A DNA stretch of 64,000 bases, from positions 19,267 to 83,266 of the forward strand of contig CAKTGQ010000011.1 in NCBI GenBank assembly GCA_934561555.1. Direction: 5' to 3'. Of this stretch, positions 34,683 to 43,525 are shown piece by piece (within the stretch, counting starts at the first letter, position 1; each line of letters starts with the position of its first letter). The DNA is from an uncultured Faecalibacterium sp. (GTDB taxonomy: Bacteria; Bacillota; Clostridia; Oscillospirales; Ruminococcaceae). A program made the translations under genes and the position numbers. The notes beneath the pieces are model-generated. The model was not told the origin of the DNA. It saw only the letters and a program-made list of their open reading frames with translations, and did not search any database.

Positions 34683-35127
34683 GTTCGTCTGCTTATATTC
34701 AACTTTCGACAGTTTATATTATAGCACCGATTCGCTTACGATGCAATGCGTTTTTTTCTCCAATATAAGCCGTTTTTCTCCAATCAAATAGCTTTTCTCC
34801 ATTTAAGGATCACTTTACTCTACTATTCATTCACCATTCTCTATTCTCCGGAACAACTACATGTCTGCAATCTCCCCGATGCACTTGTTCCATATATAAG
34901 AATTCAGCGCGCCACACGGCGGTGTTCCCTGCTTTTCGTACATCCCGTATCACCTGCCCTTTGTATCAGAGTATACCATGGCGGCTGGACGGCTTCAACA
35001 AAATTCCGTGCAATTCTTATGGCAGAATTGATGTTTGTGCCTGTCTGTGATAACACCTTTGCTGCTACTTCTCCAGTAATTTTCATCTTAAGTCCAAGTG
35101 CTGAAACGCTGATTATGACTCTGTTAG

Positions 35128-35746
35128 ATTGCTTTGTGGACAAGAAACCGGTGGACGGGGGCAAATCTCAAAAAGCCTTTGAGTATGTCGAAAAGTTATT
35201 TGCCCTCGACTTGCAATGGAAAGATTTGTCGCCGGAAGAGCGTAAAGTACACCGCCAATCTGAACTGAAGCCTGTCATGGATGAGTATTGGGATTTCTTA
35301 AACAGCTTTGAAGCGGGCAAAGACTCCAACCTTGGAAAAGCAAGAACTTACTCCCTGAACCAAAGGAAGGCATTGGAAAGCGTTCTCATAGATGGACGGC
35401 TGACACTTACAAACAATATTGCAGAGCGCACTGTAAAACCCTTTGTTATGTCCCGGAAGAACTTCTTGTTCTGCGACACTGCCAAGGGTGCTGATGCCAG
35501 TGCATTGTGTTTCAGTATGATTGAGACGGCCAAGCGCAATGGGCTTGATCCATTTGGCTATCTGCTGTTTCTCTTACAGGAACTCCCGAAACTGGGTAAG
35601 CCACCGGCAGAAGAACAGCTTGAACGTATCTTCCCGTGGTCGAACACGATTCCTGCATATTGCCATCTTACTTGATTCTTTGTTGGGCATCTCGGTTTCG
35701 AGATGCTCGATTTTTTAGGCCAGACGGGGGCTTATTGTCCGCTTAC
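35128..35746 (+). pseudogene. IS66-family transposase, 3' remnant with right end
   Basis: Only the C-terminal third of an IS66 TnpC-type transposase remains, from about KKPVDGGKSQKAFEYVEKLF to a stop at 35675. The final catalytic region is recognisable: LTLTNNIAERTVKPFVMSRK with its Glu, and ETAKRNGLDPFGYLLFLL. The upstream two thirds and the accessory genes tnpA and tnpB are missing. The likely terminal inverted repeat, ending TTGTCCGCTTAC at 35746, marks the right end. The open frame continues upstream without transposase similarity and is not part of the gene. Confidence 0.75.
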
Positions 35747-35775
35747 CAAAAAAGTAGAATTTCTCTGAACTGAAA

Positions 35776-35819
35776 ATTAAAAAAGCTGAGCACCTGCTTT
35801 TTCACAGATGCTCAGCTTT
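35776..35819 (-). terminator. Terminator of the sugar-acid/pectin operon
   Basis: AAAGCTGAGCA (35782-35792) and TGCTCAGCTTT (35809-35819) form a perfect 11-bp stem, followed on the minus strand by TTTTTTAATTTT. It lies 54 bp after the last gene of the operon. Confidence 0.85.
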
Positions 35820-35872
35820 GCTGTACCTTTTTCTTGAATTTTTAGACTCAGTTTTCACTTTGAGGGCTGTTT

Positions 35873-36799
35873 CTAAACGTTTACTCCGTAGTTTTCAGTT
35901 TTTTCGGCGCTTTTATTTTGCAACAGCCTCTTTTCCTGTGCTGTCTTATATAGGCACTCGTCGTACTGCTTTTGCAGATAGAGACGGCAGGCCTCAGCGT
36001 TCTCGGGCGTGGTGTTTTCCAATGTTGCAAACACATAGGGCTTTTCCTGCTTTGCAAAGCGAAGAATGGTGGTATAATCCTCCATCTCGCCCTGACCTGC
36101 GCCGCAAGCTTTCAGCTGACCATCGGCATTCTGCCGGACGAAGTCCTTGAAGTGTATCATCGCCACATCCTTGCCCAGCAGCTCGATAGCCTCTGCGAAG
36201 ACTTCCTCGCGGCGATCCACATTCTCCATACTGAGCATGTTGACCGGGTCAAACAAAATCTGCAGGTTGTGGCTGCCGATCTCGTCCAGCACGGTGCGGG
36301 CACGCTTGGCGTCGTAGACGATGTGGCGCGCCACCGGCTCGATGGCTAGGGTCACGCCGTACTGCTCTGCGCAGCGCACAATGGGCTTGAGGGTCTTGAT
36401 AAAGGCCGCCAGCGCGGCATCGGTGCGGCACTCCGGGCAGTATTTATACTCGACGTTCGGGCAGCCCGTCTCCGTGCCCACCATACCGCAGCCCAGCAGG
36501 CTGGCAAAGCGGATGTGGGCATAGTACTTCTCGCGGATGGCATCCAGCACCGTCTCGTCAGGGTAAGCCAAGTTGAGATAGTTGCCCAGCACGGCAATAT
36601 CGATGCCATTCTGCTCAAACAGATGGCGCAGATACAGCGCGTAGCCGGGGGTCAGGGCCGAGGGCGTGCAGGGCACGTCCTTCATGGCCTTGCTCAAGGC
36701 CAGATGGGCGCAGGTAAAGCCCTTTTTCCGTACAAGAGGCAGCAGCTGCTCCATCGGCAGCTTTTCGGCATCGTGCAGACGCAGACCAAATTGTATCAT
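35873..36799 (-). CDS. Sugar phosphate isomerase/epimerase-like TIM-barrel protein
   Basis: A 308-aa protein of the xylose-isomerase-like (AP endonuclease 2) family. These bind a divalent metal and interconvert keto or epimeric sugars. Visible metal-ligand segments are TLAIEPVARHI, NLQILFDPVNMLSMEN, VAMIHFKDFV and a late ATLENT. The ATG at 36799 follows AAAGGAG; an upstream ATG lacks a site. Last gene of the operon. Family members include hydroxypyruvate isomerase and uronate-related epimerases, but the substrate is not known. Confidence 0.75.
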   Translation of the reverse strand: MIQFGLRLHDAEKLPMEQLLPLVRKKGFTCAHLALSKAMKDVPCTPSALTPGYALYLRHLFEQNGIDIAVLGNYLNLAYPDETVLDAIREKYYAHIRFASLLGCGMVGTETGCPNVEYKYCPECRTDAALAAFIKTLKPIVRCAEQYGVTLAIEPVARHIVYDAKRARTVLDEIGSHNLQILFDPVNMLSMENVDRREEVFAEAIELLGKDVAMIHFKDFVRQNADGQLKACGAGQGEMEDYTTILRFAKQEKPYVFATLENTTPENAEACRLYLQKQYDECLYKTAQEKRLLQNKSAEKTENYGVNV

Positions 36800-36873
36800 A
36801 TCGCTTCTCCTTTGGAAGGCCATTTTATCTGCCGAACAGGGTCACCGCACAAAATGTGCCGCGTGCCTATTGC

Positions 36874-37782
36874 TCAGCTCCAAAATACTGTTTTCGCGTT
36901 TTCGAACAAGATCAGCTGTTTTTGCTCCTCCGCCAGCGCCGAATCCTTCGCGATGGTATCCACCATGTCCTGATAGCAGAACTTGCACAAATTCGACGGC
37001 GTATCGGTCCCGAACAGCAGCCGTTCCGCCCCCACCGTTTCGATGGCACAGTGGACGAACTGCCGCGTTACCGGGAAGGGCGGCGTATCCGGGCGGACAT
37101 TGTGCTGAAGCGACGCCAGATCGAACCAGACATTCGGCAGCTGCAGCGTTTCCAGCCCCTCCTGCATCGCGTGCAGCTCGGTCTGCTTGGGTGCCAGCAG
37201 GTGACAGACCACGAACTCCATCTTCGGGTGATGCAGCATCAGATTCCGCAGGGCCGGGATCTGGCTGCTGGGGCTGCCCAGCTTGCCGATGTCGATGACG
37301 AACACCAAACCGTGCTCGTCCGCAAAAGCAGCTTCCCGCTCCATCATGTCCCCGTCCAATGCAAACACCGGGCGGTAGGCCATCAGGCCGGAGCCGGTGC
37401 TGACCTCGAACTTGACCACCCGGATGCCCAACTCCTCGAACAGATACTGCACGATGGCATCCCGGTTCCGGCTGTAAGGGTCATAAGCCGCAGCGGCCAG
37501 AAAACGGTCGGGGTATTTCTGCTGTGCGTCGTAGCTGTATTGGTTCTGGAAGCCCAGATAGCCGCCCTGCAGCAGCACGGCGCGCTCGACCTCGTGAGCG
37601 TCCATTACTTCCAGCACTCGCTCCGGGGTCACTTGGTCGGTGTTCCATTCCTCCGGGATGACCTGACAGATGGAGCCATCTGCGTACCTTCCGCGCCCGC
37701 CGCCGATCGAGCGCATTTCGCCGCCCACGCCGGTGCCCGCGATGCACTGCACCAAATGGACATGCGCATCAATGACCTTCAT
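36874..37782 (-). CDS. Amidohydrolase-family metal-dependent hydrolase
   Basis: A 302-aa TIM-barrel protein of the amidohydrolase 2 group. It opens with the metal motif IDAHVHLVQ (residues 4-12). Then come KFEVSTGSG with the barrel Lys, a central His in FVVCHLL and a late LLFGTDTPSNL with the catalytic Asp. This group includes lactonases and D-galactarolactone isomerase, so a lactone step feeding galactarate breakdown fits the neighbours but is unproven. The start overlaps the end of the glycerate kinase gene by 14 bp. Confidence 0.78.
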   Translation of the reverse strand: MKVIDAHVHLVQCIAGTGVGGEMRSIGGGRGRYADGSICQVIPEEWNTDQVTPERVLEVMDAHEVERAVLLQGGYLGFQNQYSYDAQQKYPDRFLAAAAYDPYSRNRDAIVQYLFEELGIRVVKFEVSTGSGLMAYRPVFALDGDMMEREAAFADEHGLVFVIDIGKLGSPSSQIPALRNLMLHHPKMEFVVCHLLAPKQTELHAMQEGLETLQLPNVWFDLASLQHNVRPDTPPFPVTRQFVHCAIETVGAERLLFGTDTPSNLCKFCYQDMVDTIAKDSALAEEQKQLILFENAKTVFWS

Positions 37783-39019
37783 GGTTTTCTCCTCCTACCA
37801 GCGCCACGGCCACGTCGTTGACGTTGGTGCCGGTGGCCCCGGTCATGATGAGACCATCCACGGCCTTCAGGGCATGGTAGGCGTCGTTGTTTTGCAGGGT
37901 GTCGAACACCTCCCAGCCCTTTGCGGCCAAGGCAGCGGCAGTCTCGCCGTCCACATAGCCTCCGGCTGCATCGGTGGGGCCGTCGGTGCCGTCGCTGCCG
38001 ACCGAGAAGACCGCCGCGTTCAGCCCGGCGATGGCCGGAGCCGCCGCGAGGGCCAGCTCCTGATTCCGCCCGCCGAGACCTTTTCCCGTCAGATGCACGA
38101 CCGTTTCGCCGCCCGCAATGTAGGCCAGCTTTTTGCCCTGCCCCGCATGGGTGCGGGCGATGGAGCCCAGGAAGCTGCCTGCCTCCCGCGCCTCGCAGCA
38201 AAGCCGGTCGGTGAGGAGGATGGGCGCATAGCCCAGCTCCCGGCAGGCTTTGGCGGCGGCGGCACCCAGCTCCCGGACGCTGCCGGTGATCTGGGTGGTC
38301 ACGTTATCAAGGGCTTTCGGCGTTTCCTGTGCCAGCAGCGCCTTCGCCTGTTCTGACAGGTTCAGGTGATATTTCTCCGCAATGGCAAGAGCCTGTACAC
38401 AGGTAGAACCGTCCGGCACCGCCGGGCCGCTGGCGATCATATCCAGCGGGTCACCCAGAATATCGCTGAGGACGATGCTGAACACCTTTGCCGGGGCGCA
38501 AGCCTGTGCGAACCGCCCGCCCTTGACTGCGGACAGCCGCTTGCGGATGGTGTTCATCTCCACAATATCGGCTCCGCTGGCAAGGAGCTGGCTGGTGATA
38601 TCCTGCAATTCTCCGCCGGGGATAAGCGGCTTTTCAAACAAAGCACTGCCGCCGCCGGACAGCAGAAACAGCACCGTGTCCTCTGCGGTCAACCCCTGTA
38701 CCAGTGCCAGAGCTTTTTCGGTGGCTGAAAAGCTGTTATCATCCGGCACAGGATGACCTGCCTCATAGCAATCCACACCGGGAATTTCGCCCCTCACATG
38801 GTCGTATTTGGTCACCACCACGCCGCCATCCACACGGCCCAATGCTTTCACGGCGGCGTGCGCCATCTGCCACGCGGCCTTGCCGACTGCTACCAAAAGC
38901 ACCCTGCCGCCCTTGGGCTCAAACGCTTTCAGGGCACGGCGGACAGCCTCATCCGGCAGCACAGCCTTCAGGCTGGATTGGATGATGGCGTCGGCATCCT
39001 TTCGCAGAGTCGATTTCAT
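37769..39019 (-). CDS. Glycerate 2-kinase (MOFRL/DUF4147 family)
   Basis: Phosphorylates D-glycerate using ATP, the final step of aldarate breakdown. The 416-aa protein has the N-terminal DUF4147 domain with VLLVAVGKAAWQMAHAA and LFLLSGGGSALFE. The C-terminal MOFRL domain carries GGRNQELALAAA and VGSDGTDGPTDAAGG. Directly downstream of the aldolase and tartronate-semialdehyde reductase genes, it completes the path from galactarate to phosphoglycerate. Confidence 0.88.
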   Translation of the reverse strand: MKSTLRKDADAIIQSSLKAVLPDEAVRRALKAFEPKGGRVLLVAVGKAAWQMAHAAVKALGRVDGGVVVTKYDHVRGEIPGVDCYEAGHPVPDDNSFSATEKALALVQGLTAEDTVLFLLSGGGSALFEKPLIPGGELQDITSQLLASGADIVEMNTIRKRLSAVKGGRFAQACAPAKVFSIVLSDILGDPLDMIASGPAVPDGSTCVQALAIAEKYHLNLSEQAKALLAQETPKALDNVTTQITGSVRELGAAAAKACRELGYAPILLTDRLCCEAREAGSFLGSIARTHAGQGKKLAYIAGGETVVHLTGKGLGGRNQELALAAAPAIAGLNAAVFSVGSDGTDGPTDAAGGYVDGETAAALAAKGWEVFDTLQNNDAYHALKAVDGLIMTGATGTNVNDVAVALVGGENHEGH

Positions 39020-39046
39020 GAAACAGACCTCCTTGTGGGGCAGATT

Positions 39047-39946
39047 TTACAGCAGACCGGCTTCGGTCATGGTTTTCACAAAGCCCTGCTTTGCGGCCCC
39101 CTCCGGGGTAGGCAGGGTGGGCAGATAGGGCACTCCGACCTCGCGGCCGCGCAGGGTAGCCATATCCTTTGCGGCCACCGGGAAGCTGGCGGCGTCCATG
39201 GAAAGTCGCACTGGGTTCAGCTTGAACTGTGCTTCCAGACTGCCCGCGAGGTCACCGGCTGCAAATTTGTTGTAGACGTCCGTAATGAGCTCCGGCATGA
39301 AGTTTGCCGCCGTGCAGACGCCGCCCACGGCACCGTGGCAAAGGCTTGCATACAGCAGGGTATCCTTGCCGCCGAAGACCTTGAAGCCCACGTCGCGGGT
39401 GCGGCGGATGAACTCCGACGTCTGGGTGATGTCGCCACTGGTGTCCTTCATGCCCACGATATTGGGTACGTTATGGGCCAGCTCCTCCACCAGCTTTGCG
39501 CTCATGGTGTAGCCCACCCGTCCGGGATTATTATACAGCAGCACCGGCGTTTCGGGAACACTTTCGGCAATGGTTTTGAAGTGGTTGTACAGTTCTTCAT
39601 AGGTCGGCTTCAGGAACATGGGCTGCAGCACACTGACGGCTGCCGCACCGTTGGCGGCTGCCATCTTTGCCAGACGGCAGCACTTTTTGGTGCTGATGGC
39701 ACCGATACCAAAGTACACCGGCACCCGGCCTGCGGCCTCGTCCACCATGATCTTCAGGCCGCGCTCCATCTCGGCTTCTTCCACCATGTAGAATTCGCCG
39801 TTGGAGCCAAAGGCGAGAATGCCGGATACGCCGCCCTCGATGACGTAATCCACCTGCGCCCGCATCCCGGCTTCGTCGATGTTTTCTTCGCCATCAATGA
39901 CGGTAAGGATGGGCACTACAACGCCCTTCATGAACTCTGTATTCAT
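39047..39946 (-). CDS. DapA-family aldolase, probably acting on 5-keto-4-deoxyglucarate
   Basis: A Schiff-base class I aldolase/dehydratase of 299 aa. FGSNGEFYMV matches the GTTGE phosphate or carboxylate loop. The active Tyr lies in LLYNNPGRVGY and the Schiff-base Lys in IVGMKDTSGD. In the family this fold serves dihydrodipicolinate synthase, N-acetylneuraminate lyase and several keto-deoxy acid aldolases. Here, between galactarate-type dehydratase/reductase and glycerate kinase genes, cleavage of 5-keto-4-deoxyglucarate to pyruvate and tartronate semialdehyde is the likely role, in place of GarL. The start follows GGAGGAAAAAC. Confidence 0.8.
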   Translation of the reverse strand: MNTEFMKGVVVPILTVIDGEENIDEAGMRAQVDYVIEGGVSGILAFGSNGEFYMVEEAEMERGLKIMVDEAAGRVPVYFGIGAISTKKCCRLAKMAAANGAAAVSVLQPMFLKPTYEELYNHFKTIAESVPETPVLLYNNPGRVGYTMSAKLVEELAHNVPNIVGMKDTSGDITQTSEFIRRTRDVGFKVFGGKDTLLYASLCHGAVGGVCTAANFMPELITDVYNKFAAGDLAGSLEAQFKLNPVRLSMDAASFPVAAKDMATLRGREVGVPYLPTLPTPEGAAKQGFVKTMTEAGLL

Positions 39947-39959
39947 GTGTTTTTCCTCC

Positions 39960-40844
39960 TCAGCGGCCGATCTGAATGCCGGTCAGATACTCGTAATACT
40001 GGGCAATGGCGCTGTGATCCTTCTGGCCGCCCTCGTGGTTGTGGAGCCACTGCATGATCTCCTGTACCTCGGCGGTCATGGGCACCGGCGCACCCACGGC
40101 ATGGGCGCAATCCAGCACGTTGTTCAGATCCTTGATATGCAGATCGATCTTGAAGCCGGGCTTGTCGTTGCCTGCGATCATCATGGGAGCCTTGGCGTTC
40201 ATGACGGTAGAGCCTGCCAGACCGCCCTTGATGGCCTGAAAGACCAGCTCCGGATCCACACCGGCCTTCTGTGCCAGCGTCAGCGCCTCGGCCAGTGCCT
40301 GAATGTTGCAGGCCACGATGATCTGGTTTGCCAGCTTGGTGGTGTTGCCTGCGCCCACCTCGCCGCAGCGGACAGTGGAAGCGCCCATGGCATCCAGAAC
40401 CGGCTTGTAGGCATCAAAGACCTCCTGCTTGCCGCCCACCATAAAGCTCAGGGTGCCGTCAATAGCCTTGGGCTCACCGCCGGAAACGGGAGCATCCAGC
40501 ATCTCTACTCCCTTCTTCTGCAGCGCGGCGTAGATCTCCTTGGAGGCCACCGGGTTGATGGACGAGCAGTCGATGAACACAGCGCCCGGCTTCATGTGGG
40601 AAGCCACGCCGTTTTCGCCCAGCATCACCTCTTTGACCTGCGGGGAGTTGGGCAGCATAGTGATGACCACATCGCACTGTGCGCCGATCTCCTGCTGCGT
40701 TGCGCCGGTTGCACCGGCAGCCTCCAGCTCCTGCACCGGAGCCTGACTGCGGTTATTCACCAGCAGGTCGGTGTAGCCCGCCTTCAGCAGATTTTTTGCC
40801 ATGGGCTTGCCCATGATCCCCAGACCGATAAAACCGATTTTCAT
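39960..40844 (-). CDS. garR: 2-hydroxy-3-oxopropionate (tartronate semialdehyde) reductase
   Basis: NAD(P)H-dependent reductase forming D-glycerate. The N-terminal Rossmann motif GFIGLGIMGKPMAKNL, the substrate loop DAPVSGGEPKAIDGTLSFM and the catalytic Lys in GAGNTTKLANQI mark the beta-hydroxyacid dehydrogenase family. The 294-aa length is typical. Neighbours (aldolase before glycerate kinase) support the tartronate semialdehyde role over 3-hydroxyisobutyrate or gamma-hydroxybutyrate. Confidence 0.88.
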   Translation of the reverse strand: MKIGFIGLGIMGKPMAKNLLKAGYTDLLVNNRSQAPVQELEAAGATGATQQEIGAQCDVVITMLPNSPQVKEVMLGENGVASHMKPGAVFIDCSSINPVASKEIYAALQKKGVEMLDAPVSGGEPKAIDGTLSFMVGGKQEVFDAYKPVLDAMGASTVRCGEVGAGNTTKLANQIIVACNIQALAEALTLAQKAGVDPELVFQAIKGGLAGSTVMNAKAPMMIAGNDKPGFKIDLHIKDLNNVLDCAHAVGAPVPMTAEVQEIMQWLHNHEGGQKDHSAIAQYYEYLTGIQIGR

Positions 40845-40884
40845 AATTCGTACCCTCCATAAATCTTATTTTGTATCCGGCTGC

Positions 40885-42405
40885 TCAGGTAATGGGTGCC
40901 GGGTTGAAAATGCACATATCGTTGTGGAAGCCGTACTGGTCGCTGTAAGGCTCCTTTACGCCGCTGGCAACGTCCAGAATGAGGTTGAAGATCTCGGTGC
41001 CCACATCGGCAATGGTAGCTTCGCCGGTGGCAACATGACCGGCAGAGATGTCGATGAGGTCGAACCACTGCTCCTTCATCTCGTTGCGGCTGCACACCTT
41101 GATGACCGGAGCTACATCCAGACCATAGGGCGTGCCGCGGCCGGTCATGAACACCTGCAGGCCAATGCCGGAGGCCACCTGCGAGGGGCCGCAGACAATG
41201 TCAGAAGCAGGCGTTGCTGCAAAGATGAGGCCGTGCTTGGTGGGCTTTTCCGCCGGGGAAAGCACCTCCACAATGGGGCTGGTTCCGCTTTTGGCGATGG
41301 AACCCATGGCCTTTTCCACAATATTGGCAAGGCCGCCTTTTTTGTTGCCCGGGGTGGGGTTGGCATCCCGGTCCACGCCGCCTTCGGCAAGGTAATCATC
41401 GTACCACTTCATCTCTGTTGCCAGCTTGTCCCGCACCGATGCGCTCACGCAGCGGGCGGCCAGCATGGGTACGCCGTCCCGGACTTCCGTCACCTCGCTG
41501 AACAGCACAGTGGCACCGCCCTTGACCAGCATATCGGCGGCATACCCGGCGCTGGGGTTGGCGGTGATGCCGGAGAAGGCATCGCTACCGCCGCACTGCA
41601 TCCCGATGAGCAGCTCGCTGAGGGGCAGTTCCTCCCTGTGGCGCAGGTTCAGCTTTTGCAGCTTCTTTTCCGCCATGTCCAGAATGGCCTGCATCATGGC
41701 ATCATGACCCTTGCAATCCTGTAAGGTCAGGCAGTTTTCCGGGGTGATGTCCTCCGGGGGCAGCACCCGGTCGTAGGTCAGTTTTTCACAGCCCAGACCC
41801 ACCACCATCACTTCGCCGCCAAAGTTCGGGTGACGGATGACGTTGGTGATGGCGCGGATAGGGATGTAAGCCAGCGGGGCGTTGATGGCCACGCCGCAGC
41901 CGTAGGGGTGGGTGATGGCCACCACACCGTCCACATTGGGGTACTTGGGCAGCAGTTCCTTTTTGATGCGCTCCACCGCCACCCGGACCACACCGGCAGC
42001 GCACTGCACGGTGGTCACGATGCCCAGCAGGTTGCGGGTACCGGCAGGGCCTACTTTGTTGCGGTAGCCCATCCAAGTGGTGCGGGGCGGGGTGGGCAGC
42101 TGCTCCGGGGTCTTGAGATTCGTACCCCAAGGCATATCGGTCAGAGCCGGGCTTTCCGGCAGATCGAGCATGTGCTCGTTGATCCAACTGCCCGCCGGGA
42201 TATCGTTCTTGGCGTAGCCCAGCACCACGCCGTAGCGGATGATCTCGCCGCCGGCGGGGATGTCGCACAGGGCAATCTTGTGGGCCTGCGGGATCTTCTC
42301 GCGGGTCACGATACCGCTTTCCAAGCAGGTGCCTGCGGGCAGGTCGTGAACGGCCACAACCACATTGTCTTCGTCTTTGATCTGAATGCTCAAACGTTCT
42401 GCCAT
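40885..42405 (-). CDS. garD: UxaA/GarD-family dehydratase, probably galactarate dehydratase
   Basis: Removes water from an aldarate or altronate. The N-terminal SAF domain (residues 1-85) includes VVAVHDLPAG. The catalytic UxaA domains follow with THPYGCGVAINAP, GMQCGGSDAFSGITANPSAG and a C-terminal CSRNEMKEQWFDLIDISAG. Altronate (UxaA) and galactarate (GarD) enzymes share this fold. The downstream aldolase, GarR and glycerate kinase, with no altronate-pathway oxidoreductase or KDG kinase nearby, favour galactarate. The 506-aa length fits. The start follows GAGGTGAAG. Confidence 0.8.
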   Translation of the reverse strand: MAERLSIQIKDEDNVVVAVHDLPAGTCLESGIVTREKIPQAHKIALCDIPAGGEIIRYGVVLGYAKNDIPAGSWINEHMLDLPESPALTDMPWGTNLKTPEQLPTPPRTTWMGYRNKVGPAGTRNLLGIVTTVQCAAGVVRVAVERIKKELLPKYPNVDGVVAITHPYGCGVAINAPLAYIPIRAITNVIRHPNFGGEVMVVGLGCEKLTYDRVLPPEDITPENCLTLQDCKGHDAMMQAILDMAEKKLQKLNLRHREELPLSELLIGMQCGGSDAFSGITANPSAGYAADMLVKGGATVLFSEVTEVRDGVPMLAARCVSASVRDKLATEMKWYDDYLAEGGVDRDANPTPGNKKGGLANIVEKAMGSIAKSGTSPIVEVLSPAEKPTKHGLIFAATPASDIVCGPSQVASGIGLQVFMTGRGTPYGLDVAPVIKVCSRNEMKEQWFDLIDISAGHVATGEATIADVGTEIFNLILDVASGVKEPYSDQYGFHNDMCIFNPAPIT

Positions 42406-42416
42406 AATTCTTCACC

Positions 42417-43511
42417 TCATATACGGCGCAGCTGCTCGCTGACGGCCATCATGCAGGCAGCGGCACCATGCTGGTTGTCCACCATCTGCTTTTCACTCAG
42501 GTAATATGCGGGCGTACCGGTGCGGTCGGTGCGGTTGTCCGGACCGGGGCCAAGGCCCGCGCTGGCGCAGATGCCGTGTAGCTCATAGCCGCTCTCGGTC
42601 TGCTTCAAATAGGTGTCCCGGATGCCATCCAGCACCTCGCTGCCCCTCTGCCCGTACTCCGGGGGCAGCATCCCAAGGCGGGCCCCCTTCATAAGGGCGT
42701 AGGCCGCCATCGCGCTGCCGGACGTCTCGGAGTAATTGCCCTCAAGGTCGGCGCGGTCGACTACCTGCAGGAACATCCTCGTATCCGCCACCTGATACGG
42801 CATCAGGCGGTCGAGGGCGTTTTTGAGCAGGCTGCACAGCTCACCCGCCCGCTGGGTATGCTCCCTTGCGAGCTCGTAGGTGTCGGCCAGCGCCATCAGG
42901 AACCAACCCTCGGCACGCAGCCAGACCGCCGGGCTCTGGCCCGTGACGGGGTCGGCCCACTCCATCCTGCGGGAGCAGTCGTTGGCGTGGCGGTAAAGGC
43001 CCAGCTTCTCATCCCACAGCAGGGTGTGGGCGGACTGGAACTGGTCGAGGATGTCGTCCCAGCGTTCTTCGCCGTTCTCGTCCAGACAGGCGGCGTAGAA
43101 GGGCATTCCCATATAAAGGCCGTCCAGCCAGACCTGATCGGGATAAATATCCTTGTGCCAGAAATTCCCGGTCACAGCGCGGGGGTAATCGTCCAGAATG
43201 TGATACGCCCGCTGCACGCCCTCGGCCCAGCGCGGCTCTCCGGTGGTCTGCCGGAGCACCCGCATGGATTTGCCGAAGCTCACCTTGTCGATGTTGTGCT
43301 CGCCGGCCACCCAGTTGGCCACGATGCCGTCCTCTTTCATGAGCCAGCCGGCATTTTTTTTCACCGGCTCCAGCCAGCGTTCGTCGCCCGTGGCATGATA
43401 CAAGTCGTCTGCGCCTATTATACACAGGTCGTCCTTATAATTCCAAGGCTTTTCTTCCAAAAAACGAGGAAATACGTTTTCCAGATACTGTTCAAAATAT
43501 TCCAGCCACAT
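42417..43511 (-). CDS. Glycoside hydrolase family 88/105 (unsaturated glucuronyl/galacturonyl hydrolase)
   Basis: Cytoplasmic enzyme that hydrolyses unsaturated uronic acid from pectin or glycosaminoglycan fragments. The 364-aa alpha/alpha-toroid shows the conserved IYPDQVWLDGLYMGMPFYA with its catalytic Asp, and WLRAEGWFLMALADT. The chosen ATG (MWLEYFEQY) is 9 bp from AAGGAG; the ATG three codons earlier abuts the site. Next to a GH28 gene, rhamnogalacturonan or polygalacturonate fragments are likely substrates. Confidence 0.85.
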   Translation of the reverse strand: MWLEYFEQYLENVFPRFLEEKPWNYKDDLCIIGADDLYHATGDERWLEPVKKNAGWLMKEDGIVANWVAGEHNIDKVSFGKSMRVLRQTTGEPRWAEGVQRAYHILDDYPRAVTGNFWHKDIYPDQVWLDGLYMGMPFYAACLDENGEERWDDILDQFQSAHTLLWDEKLGLYRHANDCSRRMEWADPVTGQSPAVWLRAEGWFLMALADTYELAREHTQRAGELCSLLKNALDRLMPYQVADTRMFLQVVDRADLEGNYSETSGSAMAAYALMKGARLGMLPPEYGQRGSEVLDGIRDTYLKQTESGYELHGICASAGLGPGPDNRTDRTGTPAYYLSEKQMVDNQHGAAACMMAVSEQLRRI

Positions 43512-43525
43512 CCGTATCATCTCCT

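Noticed and set aside
34746..35127. Upstream extension of the IS66 frame as a longer transposase
   Set aside because: The translation before about 35128 has no similarity to transposases. The open frame is accidental.
34904..35164. 86-codon minus-strand frame near the IS66 remnant, with a terminator downstream
   Set aside because: No ribosome binding site or recognised motif, and it overlaps the transposase remnant.
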